Assembly (NCBI RefSeq): GCF_036850765.1
Contig: NC_089490.1
Coordinates: forward strand, 107,688,574-107,752,573
Source: Saccopteryx bilineata
Lineage: Eukaryota; Chordata; Mammalia; Chiroptera; Emballonuridae
DNA: 64,000 bases
Direction: 5' to 3'
In this document: positions 44,337-55,689 of the stretch, piece by piece
Layout of the letters: each line of letters starts with the position of its first letter
Position numbering within the stretch: the stretch's first letter is position 1
Program-made: the position numbers and the translations under genes
Notes under the pieces: model-generated
What the model saw: the letters and a program-made list of their open reading frames with translations, nothing else
Told to the model about the DNA's origin: nothing
The model's database searches: none

Positions 44337-44764
44337 TGCCAAGGACCAGCGCAGCTTCCAAATAACGGTGCGGAATTAAGGAAACACACTTTGTCAGAAC
44401 AAAACCGATGGGACCGGGAGGACTCTTCAAACTTCCTGGCAGCATCTGAGTGCCTCACAGCCCCAGTTCGCTTTATTATATGGACCTATGCAAATCAAGG
44501 ACCCTGATACAAAGTTGCACATCAAAGGCTAAGACAGGAACTCTCCCAAGGCAAAAACAGTATACATTAGTGAATTTTACAAACATCTGAAAACAAAGAG
44601 TCAGAGGAAAGGCATGTATATTGCTTCCTGCAACCCAAGGAAGGAAGTGGAGTGGGTGCAAACACTCAGCATCAAAGCCAAATATGGAGATGGAGGGGGG
44701 AGAACTTAGCCCCCTGCCAAGCCTCGAATCTATAATGGCTTTTTGCCATTACCGATCCACAACA
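44337..44764. mobile_element. Solo LTR of an endogenous retrovirus (class II-like), 6-bp target duplication
   Basis: A 428-bp block begins TG and ends CA ('tgccaaggaccagcgc' ... 'gatccacaaca') and is bounded by 'actccc' at 44331-44336 and 44765-44770. The flanking antisense L1 resumes directly across it. A 6-bp duplication is usual for betaretrovirus-like (ERVK) LTRs. No viral coding sequence is present, so the provirus was lost by LTR recombination. Orientation is not determined. Confidence 0.8.
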
Positions 44765-44890
44765 ACTCCCCCTTCCCTTTCCTCCCAGCCCCTGGCAACT
44801 ACTATTATACTTTCTGCCTCCATGAATTTGACTACTCTAAGTATCTCATAAAAGTGGATTTACACAGTATTTGTCCTGTGTGACTGACTT

Positions 44891-45251
44891 TAAAAAAATT
44901 TTTTTTTATTTAAGTGAGTGGAGAGGATATAGACTCCCATATGTACCCCAATCAGGATGCACCTGGCAACCCTCATCTGGGGCAATGCTCTGCCCATCTG
45001 GGCCATGCTCCTAACTGAGCTATTTTTAGCACCTGAGGCAGAGGCTCGATGGAGTCATCCTCAGTGCCTGCCACCAACGCCCTTGAACCAATCAAGCTAT
45101 GGCTGCTGGTGGGGAAGAGAGAGAGAGAAGGAGAAGGAAGAGGAGAGAAGAAGCAGATGGTTGCTTCTCCTGTGTGCTCTGACCAGGAATCAAACTCAGG
45201 ACTTCCACACGTCGGGCCGACACTGTACCACTAAGCCAACTGGCCAAGGCC
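44891..45251 (-). repeat. VES/Rhin-type SINE, diverged
   Basis: The minus strand begins 'ggccttggccagttggctta'. Near-identical 11-bp duplications ('gtgactgactt'/'gtgactagctt') lie at 44880-44890 and 45252-45262. Confidence 0.92.
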
Positions 45252-45292
45252 GTGACTAGCTTATTTAATAGTGCAATATATTCAAGGTTCAT

Positions 45293-45325
45293 GGCCTGAC
45301 CTGTGGTGGTGCAGTGGGATAAAGC
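45293..45325 (+). repeat. 33-bp SINE head insertion without tail, 17-bp target duplication
   Basis: These 33 bp are the 5' end of the 'cctgacctgtggtgg' SINE and stop after 'ataaagc'. Perfect duplications 'atatattcaaggttcat' flank it (45276-45292, 45326-45342), and L1 continues on both sides. There is no A-tail or SINE body. Confidence 0.93.
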
Positions 45326-46379
45326 ATATATTCAAGGTTCATCCATGTTGTAGCATATGTCAAAATTTCCTTTTTTTAAAAGGCTGAATGACATTCCATT
45401 GCATGTATATACAACATTTTATTTATCCATTCATCCATTGGTAAGCATTTGTAATATTTCCATCTTCTGGCTATTATGAAAAATCTTTTTATGAACATCG
45501 ATATACAAGTAGCTGTTCAAGTCCCTGCTTTCAATCATTTTGAGTATATACCCAAAAGTATATAATTTCTGGATCATATGGAATTCTATGTTTATATTTT
45601 GAGGAACTGCCAAACCATTTTCTATAGCAGCTGTATACCATTTTACATTTCCATCAGAAATGCCCAAGAATTCCAATTTCTCCACATTCCTGCCAATACT
45701 TATTTTTTGTAATAGCCATTCTAATGAGTGTAAAGTGATATCTCATGGTTTTGATTTGTATTTCCCTAATGATTAGTGATATTGAACATCTTTCCATGTG
45801 CCTATTGACCATTTATATACCTTCTTTGGGAAAATATCTATTCAAGTCATTTACCCATTTTTTAAAAAATTAAATTGGTTGTTTTTTTTTTGTTGCTGAA
45901 TTGTAGGAGTTTTTGTATATTCTACATATTAACACCTTATCAGATGTACAATTTTCAAATATTTTCTTCCATTCTATGACTTGCTTTTTACTCCATTATT
46001 GTGCCTTTAATGAATCATTAAATTTTTAAATTTTGATGTAGTCCAGTTTATCTTTCTTTTGCTTCCAGTGCTTTGTTGTCATGTCCAAGAAATTGCTAAA
46101 TCCAGTATCATGAAACTTTTCCTCTATGTTTTCTTCCAAGAGTTTTATAGTTGTTTTTTTATGTGCCCTAGGCATGAAACAGCTCTGGCCACCAATACAG
46201 GCATCAAGCTAGGATGAACTAGGGCTGAACACCTGCTTTGCCCTGACTGATATAAGAACAGCACCACCAATCAGGTGCCTCCTTGCCCATTGCCAGGGGC
46301 TGAGTTTTATAGTTTTATCTCTTAGATTTAAGTCTTTATTTTTAGTTAATTTCTCTATATGGTATAAGGCAGCGATTTT

Positions 46380-46500
46380 TAATCATTTTTTCCTCATGGC
46401 ACAAATAAACTAATTACTAAGGAAAAAGAGGGGCGCTGACCTCTCTTCTTTAGTAATTAGTTTATGTGTGCCATGAAGAAAAAAAGGTTGAAAATCTCTG
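46380..46500. mobile_element. 121-bp hairpin hAT-like element
   Basis: Left half 'tcctcatggcacaaataaac' pairs with right half 'gtttatgtgtgccatgaaga', giving arms of about 57 bp around a loop of a few bases. The ends 'cagcgattttt' and 'aaaatctctg' are inverted. Flanking 8-mers 'gtataagg' and 'atgtaagg' look like a decayed target duplication, and L1 continues across. Confidence 0.8.
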
Positions 46501-46628
46501 ATGTAAGGTGAGGGTCCACATTCATCTTGTGTGTGTGGATGTCCAGTTTTCTCAACATCTTTTACTGAAAAGCCTGTCCTCTCCCTATTGAATGATCTTG
46601 ACACCCTTGTCAAAAATCATTTAACCAT

Positions 46629-46960
46629 GCCTGACCAGGCGGTGGTGCAGTGGATAGAGCATCGGACTGGGATGCAAATGACCCAGGTTTGAGACCCCGA
46701 GGTTGCCAGCTTGAGCACTGGCTCATCTGGCTTGAGAAAAAAACTCACCAGCTTGGACTCAAGGTTGCTGGCTCAAGCAAGGGGTTACTCAGTCTGCTGT
46801 AGTCCCATGGTCAAGGCACATATGAGAAAGCAATCAATGAACAACTAGGGTGTCACAACGAAAAACTGATGATTGATGCTTCTCATCTCTCTCCGTACCT
46901 GTCTGTCTGTCCCTATCTATCCCTCTCTCTGACTCTCTCTCTCTGTCCCTGTAAAAAAAT
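46629..46960 (+). repeat. tRNA-derived SINE, long form, 16-bp target duplication
   Basis: 'gcctgaccaggcggtggtgc' head, body 'caaggcacatatgagaaagc' and tail 'ccctgtaaaaaaat'. 'aaaatcatttaaccat' is repeated at 46613-46628 and 46961-46976. Confidence 0.96.
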
Positions 46961-48265
46961 AAAATCATTTAACCATATATGCAAGGGTTTATTTCTGGGC
47001 TTGCTATTTTATTCTGTTGGTATATATATCTGTCTTTATGCTAGTACCAAACTATTTTGATTAGTGTAGCTTTGCATTAAGTTTTGAAATCAGGAAATGT
47101 GAGATTCCAACATTGTTATTCTTTTTCAAAATTGTTTTGGCTATTCAGGGTCCCTGGAGATTCCATACAAATTTTAGGATGAATTTTTCTATTTCTGAAA
47201 AAAAAATGTTATTGGGATTTTGATAGGGGTTGCTTTGGATCTGTAGATCACTTTGCGTAGTATTAGCATCTTAAAAATATTGTTTCCCAATTCATGAACA
47301 TAGGATACCTTTCCATTTCTTAATGTCATCTTTAATTTCTTTCAGCAACAGTTTATAGTTTTGAGTGTGTAAGTCTTTTGATTCCTTGGTTAAGGTTATT
47401 CCTAAGTATTTTATTTTTTTTGATGTTATTATAAATACAGTAAAATTGTTTTCTTAATTTCCTTTTTGGATTGTTTACTGTTAGTATAGAGAAATGCAGC
47501 TGATTTTCATGTGTTGATTCATATCCTTCAACTTTGTTGAATGTGATTATTAGGTCTGACAGGGTTTTTTATTTTGTGTGTGAGTATTCTTATCTAATGG
47601 CTCTGATGAGGCCTCTTAGTACTAGGTTAAATAGAAGTATTAAAAGTGAGCAACTTTGTCTTGTTCCTGACCTTAGAAGAAAAGCTTTCAGTCTTTTATC
47701 ACTGGGTGTGATGTTTGCTGTGGGTTGTTTATAAAGGCTTTTGTATGTTGAAGTAGTTTTCTTTCTTTTGTATTTCATGGAGTGTTTTTATCATGAAAGA
47801 ATTTTGTCAAATATTTTCTCTGCATCAATTGAGAAGACCATGTGAATATTATGTTAATATGGTATATTACATTGATTGATCTTTGTATGTTGAACTATCC
47901 TTTCATTCAGGGAATAAAAAAGTAATCCCACCTTGTCATGGTATATAATGCTTTCAACACACTGTCAACTTTTGTTTACTGGTATTTCATTGAGGATTTT
48001 TGCATCAAAATTCATAAGGGATGTTGATCTATCGTTTTCTTTCTCATAGTGTCTTTGTCTAGAATGAGTTTGGAAATTCTCTCCTCTTCTATTTTTTGGA
48101 AGAGTTTGAGAAGGATTGATGCTCTGGAGGATTGGAGCTACCTATTCAGGTCTTTTGCCTGTCAGTTTCTTTAAAAAGTTATTTGTTATGTTTATTGGGG
48201 TAAGCTTTGTTAATAGTGTTAGTAGTATTAATAGTTAGTAGTATAAGGTTTCAAAGTATATAGTT

Positions 48266-48628
48266 ATTTTTTTAGTTTGTTTGTTTTTTGTTTTTTTTGT
48301 GTGTGTGGCAGAGACAGAGTCAGAGAGGGACAGATAGGACAGATAGACAAGAAGGGAGAGAGATGAGAAACATCAATTCTTCGTTGCGGTTCCTTAGTTG
48401 TCCATTGATTGATTTCTCATATGTGCCTTGACCGGGGGGCTACAGCAGACCGAGTGACTCTTTGCTCAAGCCAGCGACCTTGGGCTCAAGCTAGTGAGCC
48501 TTGCTCAAACCAGATGAGCCCACGCTCAAGCTGGCGACCTCGGGGTCTCAAACCCAGTGAGGTCTCAAACCCAGGTCCTCTGCGTCCCAGTCTGATGCTC
48601 TATCCACTGCACCACCACCTGGTCAGGC
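48266..48628 (-). repeat. tRNA-derived SINE, long form
   Basis: Target duplication 'aagtata[t/c]agtt' at 48254-48265 and 48629-48640. A short internal repeat of 'ggtctcaaacccag' lies near 48542-48572. Confidence 0.93.
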
Positions 48629-48951
48629 AAGTATACAGTTCTATCATACGTTATCCATATATTGCATTCTGTGCTAACCACCCAATGTCTAAATCTTCCT
48701 CCACTTTTTAAAAATTGTGCTGTTTATATTTTCCTTATTGATCTGTAGGAGTTGTTTTTATATTCTGGAAAGGAGATGCTTATCAGATAAAAGCATTGCA
48801 AGCATAGTCTCTCAGTTTGTGGTCTACCTGTTCATTTTCTTAGCGGAATCTTCTTCAGATGAGCAGAAATTCTTAATTTTAATAAAGTCTAGTTTATCAG
48901 TGTTTTTCTTTTATAGTTAGTGCTGTTTGTGTCCTTTTAAGAAATCTTTAA

Positions 48952-49100
48952 GCACTGGCCAGATAGCTCAGTTGGTTGAAGCATCATCCCGAAGCACAGA
49001 GGTTGCTGGTTCGATCCCTGGTCAGGGCACATACAGGAACAATTCCATGTTCCTATCCCTCTGTCCCTCTCTCCCTCTCTCTAACAACAACAACAAAAAA
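48952..49100 (+). repeat. tRNA-derived SINE, short VES-like form
   Basis: 'gcactggccagatagctcag' head, intact 'ggttcgatccc' B-box-like motif, CT-rich then (CAA)n tail. Confidence 0.92.
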
Positions 49101-49637
49101 GAAATATTTTTTTCTTTCAAGGTCATAAAGATATTTTTCATGTTGTTATCTAAAAGTTTTATTATTTTACCTTTTATTCTTATATCAGTCCATCTGGAAT
49201 TTTTGTATGTGGTATGAAAGAGGAGTCATAGTTATTTTTTATTTTTTATTTTTGGCTGATAGAGCACCTTTTGTTGAAAAGAATTCCTTTACTCACTGGC
49301 CGTATATCAGGAGATCATGTACATATGGGTGTGTGTCTTGACCTCTATTCTGAACCATTGTTTTGCTTCTCTGTTTTGAGTCAACACCACAGTCTTTATT
49401 ATATTACTTTTATAATAAGTTGTGGTATCTGGTAGCATAAAACCTCTTCTTCAAGATTGTTTTGGGTAATTTAAGTTCTTAATATTTCCATATAGATTTT
49501 AGAATCGGTTTTTCAATTTTCACATGTACAATGGGATTTTTATTGGGATTACATTGACTCTGAATTAATCTGGGAAGAACTGACATCTTACCAAGCATTT
49601 CCAATCTATATATGTGACATTAGACCTCTGTGTATTA

Positions 49638-49905
49638 TTATTATTATTCTTTTATTTAGAGAGAGAGAGGGATAGAAACAGAGAGATAGAGAGACAGAGA
49701 CAGACAGACAGGAAGGGAGAGAGATGAGAAGCATCAACTCATAGTAGTGGCACCTTAGTTGTCCATTGATTGCTTCTCATATGTTCCTTGACCCAGGGGG
49801 CTCTAGCCAAGCCAGTGACCCCTTGCTCAAGGTGGGCACCTTGGAGTTTGAAACCTGGGTTCTCAGCATCCCAGGCTGACATTCTATCCATGGCACCAGA
49901 CTAGG
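49638..49905 (-). repeat. tRNA-derived SINE, long form
   Basis: Target duplications 'cctct[g/t]tgtatta' at 49625-49637 and 49906-49918 enclose it. The central sub-repeat region is shortened. Confidence 0.93.
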
Positions 49906-50713
49906 CCTCTTTGTATTAAATGGCCTTTAATTTCTCTCAGCAGTGTTTTGCAGGTTTCAGTGTAGAGGTTTTACACATCTTCCGTTAGCTATATTCTTTA
50001 GGTAACTGATGTTTTTCAGCACAAGAATTATTTCTAAAGTTTTAAAAATTGTTGTTATCATATGCAAATGCAGATGATTTTTTTAGGTAATTATTTTGTA
50101 TCTAGCCATTTTGCTACATTTGCTCATTAAATATGAATTTGCTTAAAAAAATTATTTCTATTGACATAATCATGTCACCTGAGAGTATTAGTTTTCCATA
50201 TTCTTTCATAGTCTTTGTAGTTTTCCTTCTTTCCTGTGACTTAGTGTGCTGGCAGGGACCTAGGGCAATGTGGTATTGAGGTGATCCTTGTTTCGTTCCC
50301 GACCTAAGGGGAGAAAACTCTTAATGTGTCCCTAATGAGTATGATGTTTCTTGTGAATTTTTTGTTAGATACTCATGATCAAATCCCTGGTTTGCTGAGA
50401 ATAAACTGCACTTGGTTTGAAGTATGTTTTTAAATCTATTTCTAGTTTAGATTGACCATTATTTTGTTAAGAATGTTGGTATCTATGTTCATGAGACTTT
50501 GCTGACTTACAGCTTTTCTTTTCTTACAATGAATGTCCTGATCAGCTTTTGGTGTCACAGTTATATAGGCCTCATAAAAAAAGAGGTGGTTGAGTTCTTT
50601 GTTTTATTTCTTCTGAAGAGTTTGTATAATATTGGTATTATTTACTTCTTAATTATTAGGGAGAATTGAACACAGCAGCCCTCTGGGTTTGGAGTTTCTT
50701 TTGAGGAAAACTT

Positions 50714-51080
50714 TTTTTTTGTATTTTTCTGAAGCTGGAAACGGGGAGGCAGTCAGACAGACTCCCACATGTGCCCGACCAGGATCCACCCGGCACACCC
50801 ACCAGGGGGGATGCTCTGCCCATCCAGGGCATCGCTCTGTCATGACCAGAGCCACTCTAGCGCCTGGGGCAGAGGCCAAGGAGCCATCCCCAGCGCCCGG
50901 GCCATCTTTGCTCCATTGGAGCTTCAGCTGCAGGAGGGGAAGAGAGAGACAGAGAGGAAGGAGAGGGGGAGGGGTGGAGAAGCAGATGGGCACCTCTTCT
51001 GTGTGCCCTGGCCGGGAATCGAACCCGGGACTTCCGCACGCCAGGCCGACGCTCTACCACTGAGCCAACCGGCCAGGGCC
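50714..51080 (-). repeat. VES/Rhin-type SINE, full length
   Basis: Minus strand begins 'ggccctggccggttggctca' with intact A- and B-box-like motifs. 'ggaaaactt' flanks it at 50705-50713 and 51081-51089. Low CpG loss suggests youth. Confidence 0.95.
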
Positions 51081-51383
51081 GGAAAACTTCTTAATGATAC
51101 AGTCAATTTTTTAAATAGCAATAGAGCCGGTAGAAGAGGGATAAAAAATATATAATAAAATAAAATAGCAATAGAAAAATAAAGCAATAGGACTATTCAT
51201 AATTTTCTATTTTTTGTTATATTATTATGAACAAATTGTTATGTTACTATTTTTAAGAAATTCATTTCATCTAAATTTTCAAGTTTATCTCCCGGACATT
51301 GTTCAAACTTCCTTTTATTACTTCTTGTCACATCTTTTAGCATCAATAGTGATGTTCCTTTTTTGTTTCTGATACTGGCAATT

Positions 51384-51725
51384 TACCGGATTTTCCCATG
51401 TAGAAGATGCACATTTTTTTTGAAAACTTTGGGTCTAAAACTAGGTGCGTCTTGTACAGTGGTTGTAGATTTTTTTACTTGCATTTCCCACTTTTTCACG
51501 CTTGTTTTTGCGCTTATTGTTGAAGACAGTGATTTATCATCAGACACAGATGAGGACAAGCTAATGGATGGGAGTTTTGACAGTGATGAGGAGTTGTATG
51601 AATTTTATGATGAGTAAAACTTGAGTTCAATAACTTTATGTGATACATTTTTTTTCAAATTTTGGGCCCCCAAATTAAAGTGTGTCTTTTGCATGGGAGC
51701 ATCTTATACATGGAGAAATATGGTA
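51384..51725 (+). mobile_element. Non-autonomous pogo/Tc1-mariner-like element
   Basis: The left end 'taccggattttcccatgta' is mirrored by '...tacatggagaaatatggta' and L1 continues across with TA at the junctions. Inside, an acidic frame of about 36 codons ending 51617 (SDLSSDTDEDKLMDG, then SDEELYEFYDE and a stop) resembles the acidic C-terminal tail of pogo-type transposases. Everything upstream of the tail is deleted. Confidence 0.75.
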
Positions 51726-52339
51726 TGTTGCCTCTGTTTTCCTTGGTCGGTTTTGCCAGAATTTATCAATTTTATTAGTCTTTTCAAAAGTCTAACTTTC
51801 GGCTTTGTTGTTTTCCCAATTTACACCTTTTTCTATTTTATTTATATCTACCCTTATCTATTTTATTTCCTTCTACTTTCAGAATAATTTTTCTTTTTCT
51901 AGCTTTTGAGACACATAACTTAGATCATTGACTTGCAGCCTTTTCTTGGATAGGAATTTCCGTTATGGATTTTCCTCTGAGCACTGCTTACCTGTATCAT
52001 ACCATTATTCTGCTGTCATACTTTCATTTTTATTCAAACTCATTTGCTAAGTTCTATTGCAATTTTTTTCTTTTACCCCCCCCCCCTTTATAGAAACCTA
52101 TTGCTTAATTTCTAAACATTGTATTATTTCCTAGTTGTCTTTCTGTTATTGGCTTCTATTGTAATGTCACTCTGGTCAGAAACCCAGTATTTGGAGTTGC
52201 TGAGAATTGTCAGGCAGGCGCATAACGCTTTCCCTGGGTAATTCGAGAGAGGTCAGAGTTCCGCCTGGTGTAAATGATTTCTTCTACTGGCCAGAATGAC
52301 AGCTGGACATCAGGGGGTCCTGGTTAAAAATAAATGGAA

Positions 52340-52540
52340 TAAGAGAATATAGTAATCAGTTTATTAGCTTTATGTCCAAGATTAGTAGATGTTTTTTAAT
52401 TATCTTGGCCTACTCCCCTGTTTTACAGAGGAGGAAACTGAGGCTCAAAGAAGGGATGCTATTTGCTCAAAATCATATTCTTAGGTTGTGCTAAAATCAG
52501 AACTGCTACCTCAGTCTTTTGATTTCTGTCGGTGCACTTC
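52340..52540 (+). repeat. MIR
   Basis: 'acagaggaggaaactgaggc' and following sequence match MIR. Confidence 0.75.
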
Positions 52541-53060
52541 CTGTTATGTCCCTTTTAGCAGCCCAGAAAAGGGTGATTTAGTTGGCTAGCTAGGGCTTCA
52601 GTGAGCATGAGGAAGTGGGACATTTTGATAGAATGCAGTTTGGAAGCAAACCCTGAACCAGTGAGGTCAGACTCTAAATGTCGGAGCAGTAGGAGCCTGA
52701 ATGAAAGGGGGTGGTTTGGTGACCATGAGTTGGGCCCACACATTCTCATTTCTGACCTGAACAAATTGCATTTCCCTCCTGGCAGATGTCTGCAGGTTTC
52801 TATGTTTCTGATAGCATACCTACCAACAAAGGGGAAGGTGGGGATGAGCTGTAAAGCATTATCAGGACCACGGCTGGTCAAAACATTGTATCCCAAAAGG
52901 CAGGCTCAGCAGTGGGGATTGAACAGATTGTACAAGTGGAACAGGAGCTCCTGCTGAAGTTGGGCCAAGAAGGTTCCAGTTTACTACAGGACTCTGTGGA
53001 AAGCCCGAAGTGGTACAAGGAAGGAAAGAGCAGGGGGCCAAAATTAAAATATATTCAGCA
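52541..53060. other. Intron 2, unassigned
   Basis: Open frames exist on both strands but none is recognisable as protein. Confidence 0.35.
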
Positions 53061-53064
53061 TCAG

Positions 53065-53660
53065 GGCAGTATGCTAGACCTCTCATCACAGGCACTGTTT
53101 CCTTTAAACCTCTGATAGGGAGGTAATTTTTATCCCCATTTTACAGATGAGGAAATGGAGATTCAGAGGTTTGGGGATTTAGTTAATATCATATCAGTGA
53201 ATGGTAGAGTTAAGACTGAAACTTCGCCTGACCAGGTAGGTGGTGGCGCAGTGGATAGAGTGTCAACCTGGGATGCTGAAGACCCAGGTTTGAAACCCCA
53301 AGGTTGCTGGCTTGAGCACAGGCTCACAGCTTGATCCTGGGGTTTCTAGCTTGAGCATGAGATCATAGACATAACCCCATGGTCTCTGGCTTGAGCCCAA
53401 AGTTTGCTGGCTTGAAGCCCATGGTCACTGGTTTGAGCAAGGGATCACTGGCTCTGCTCCCTGTCCCGTCAAGGCACATATGAGAAGTAATCAATGAGCA
53501 ACTAAAGTGCTGCAATTATGAATTGATACTTCTCATCTCTCTCCCATCCTTTCTGTCTGTCTCTCTGTCTCTCACGAAAATAAAAATAATAATAATAAAA
53601 GAACCGAAACTTAGAACTGTCTGATTTGATAGCTGGCTCTTTCTACTAACTAAGCCTCCT
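53065..53660 (+). repeat. MIR split by a SINE
   Basis: 'ccccattttacagatgagga' and 'gaatggtagagttaagactg' precede the SINE at 53226-53602, and the MIR tail continues after it. Confidence 0.8.
53226..53602 (+). repeat. tRNA-derived SINE, long form
   Basis: Head 'gcctgaccaggtaggtggtg' has a 4-bp insertion relative to other copies. Approximate duplications 'ctgaaactt' and 'ccgaaactt' flank it. Confidence 0.93.
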
Positions 53661-53789
53661 CTGTGGGTCACTGCTCTCAAATAATTTTAAGTCTAGAGGG
53701 GAAGTTAAGGTATGCACTTGAATATTAATAATACAAGCCCATATGTGACTGACTCCATTTGAATGATGCGAGGCATTCTACCTTGCCAC

Positions 53790-53935
53790 ACCAAGTGTGT
53801 TTGTTCCTGGACTCCAGCGTGACCTCACTGGAAGCTTGTTGGAAACCCAGGTTGCAGGCCCACTCCAAACCTCCTGAAACACACTCTGTTTAACAAGCTC
53901 CCCCAGGTGACAGAGTGCATGCTAATGTCTGGGAG
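53790..53935 (+). repeat. MER5-like hAT-Charlie fossil
   Basis: 'gaagcttgttggaaacccag' and 'aacaagctcccccaggtgac' follow MER5-type sequence. Confidence 0.7.
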
Positions 53936-55689
53936 AGGTCACAAGGTTGGAGGGTGACTGGATAAGGCATCTTGAGGGAGGCAGCATTTGCAATGGGCCT
54001 AAGGATTCCCGAAGTGCCTTTAAGTGGTGACGGTAGAGGGCTGGGAGGCAGAAAGCCACCAGGCAGGTTTTGTTCTTAGAGAGGTTTCCAGATTGGCTGG
54101 AACAGAGAGGTTGAAGACTCATCGGAAACAGGGCTGGGAAGGGAAGTTTAGGCCATATTGTTGAGGGACTTGAATTCCAAACAAGAGGTTTGGAATTTGA
54201 TAGCTAAGGTGCCACCTAAGGAACTGGGTACAGAAGGGTGACACATCTAAGTGGCGTTTTCAGAGGTTAACGTGGAGGTTCTCTGCAGGTGTGTGAGAGC
54301 CAGGAGGGCTCTCTGGGGCAATGGGCTGAACCCAGGGCTGTGTTAGTGGGACGGAGAGAAGCTGAGAGACTGGGTGACAGGATGGGTCTGAAGAGCGGGA
54401 ACCCAGTGGGATTCCTTGGGCTCTCTTGTCCTCCTTGGGCAGTATAGTACAAGTTAAATATAACCCAGTTGTGCCCCAGTCCTTTACGTCGTTGTTTCCT
54501 TAATACATAAATCAAATCCTCGATCTTGTATCCTAGTAGGAGCCCAGAGTTTTCCCCTTATCTCTAAGACTTACCAGATTCTGTGTGTGTGTGTGTGGGG
54601 GGGGTGGATGTGTGGGAGGGGGTTTCTGTTTTTCTGTTTCTCCTGTGTCCTGTTCCCTCCGCTCTTTGACACTCCCTGACAGCTGCCGTTGTCCTCCTGT
54701 CCTGCCTGCCTCACTCGGAATGTAGGCGCCTCCTTTGCCCTCCCCAGCCCTTCACCAGCGCATCATGGCTGTTACTGATTTGTGGTCGCGGAAGATACGT
54801 ATAGCACAGGGAAAGAAAAAGCTGTAATTCAGCGGTATGATAGCGTAGAACTGGGGTCACAGTGGGTCACCACTTGATGGGACTCATCATGTTAAAATCT
54901 CATTGCATTTTAGGACTATATATGTGAATATTCACTCTGCTCAGCTCACCCAGCATGTCAGTTTAGGGTCTTGTAACTTCATAAATAGGGGTTTCAGAGA
55001 AGAGGAAATGTAGTTGAACTGTTTCATATTCCCATTGGGAATATGGAAAATTCCACCCCCAACCCCACCCAACAGCAGAAAGGCATGCAGAGGGCTCCTA
55101 GGGCCAGGATGATGACTTAGAGTGGGAAGTCCAAGGGGAGTTCTGTAGAGAGTCTGCCCGTGATGGCGTTAAAGATTGAATTGCTGTTGTGAAGTGAATG
55201 CTGCAGTCACAGTCCTGCTGGGAACTTAGGCGCAAGACCGCTGCTGGCCAGCACAGTTAGCGCTTAGTGTCGGTTTAACATGACCCCCGAGACCCTGCCC
55301 CTTCTCAGCTGGCACAGCTGCCCATTTTGTGAGGTCCCCCTGCATGTCTACCTGTCCTCTCCTGTTGTGGAGAATTAGCTATCCCTCCTCTGTGCTTGGG
55401 GCATACCGCCTGGACCCCTCACACCACTGACTTCCTCCATGGCCACAACTCCCCAAAGGGAAGGAGCATGTCTGACTTACTGTGTGTGGCCAGCACTTAA
55501 TATGGTTTGCCTGGTCCATGGTAGGAGCCCAGTAGTGTTTGTTAAGTAAGTGGGTATTAGGAAAGCAAATGGCCATAAAGCTATGCCAGATTGTATTTGT
55601 AATTTCTTTGGTTTTCAGCACTCCAGGACCATTCAACCATTTGAATAGATTCTTCACTCAGATGCTCCCTCCCCAATTAGGTCTTTTAA
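53936..55689. other. Intron 2, mostly unassigned
   Basis: 53940-54270 resembles an old mammalian repeat ('ttgagggacttgaattccaa'). A (TG)n with G-run is at 54581-54606, and a weak L2 end lies near 55490-55560. No exon seen. Confidence 0.4.

Larger units (their letters stand above)
43585..48253 (-). repeat. L1, antisense: 3' UTR and much of ORF2, with five nested insertions
   Basis: From 'catcaccactatctatgtac' and 'actgaaactctgtaaccatt' through 'ctggatcatatggaattcta' to 'ttgaatgtgattattaggtc' the order is antisense L1 3' UTR followed by ORF2. Stops are frequent. A mariner (43640), a solo LTR (44337), a SINE (44891), a hairpin hAT (46380) and a SINE (46629) sit inside, plus a 33-bp SINE head (45293). 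Confidence 0.85.
48641..52195 (-). repeat. Second antisense L1 with nested insertions
   Basis: 'gtctcagtttgtggtctacc', 'gcaccttttgttgaaaagaa', 'tttatcaattttattagtct' and 'gtcactctggtcagaaaccc' are antisense L1. SINEs at 48952, 49638 and 50714 and a pogo-like element at 51384 are nested in it. Confidence 0.8.
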
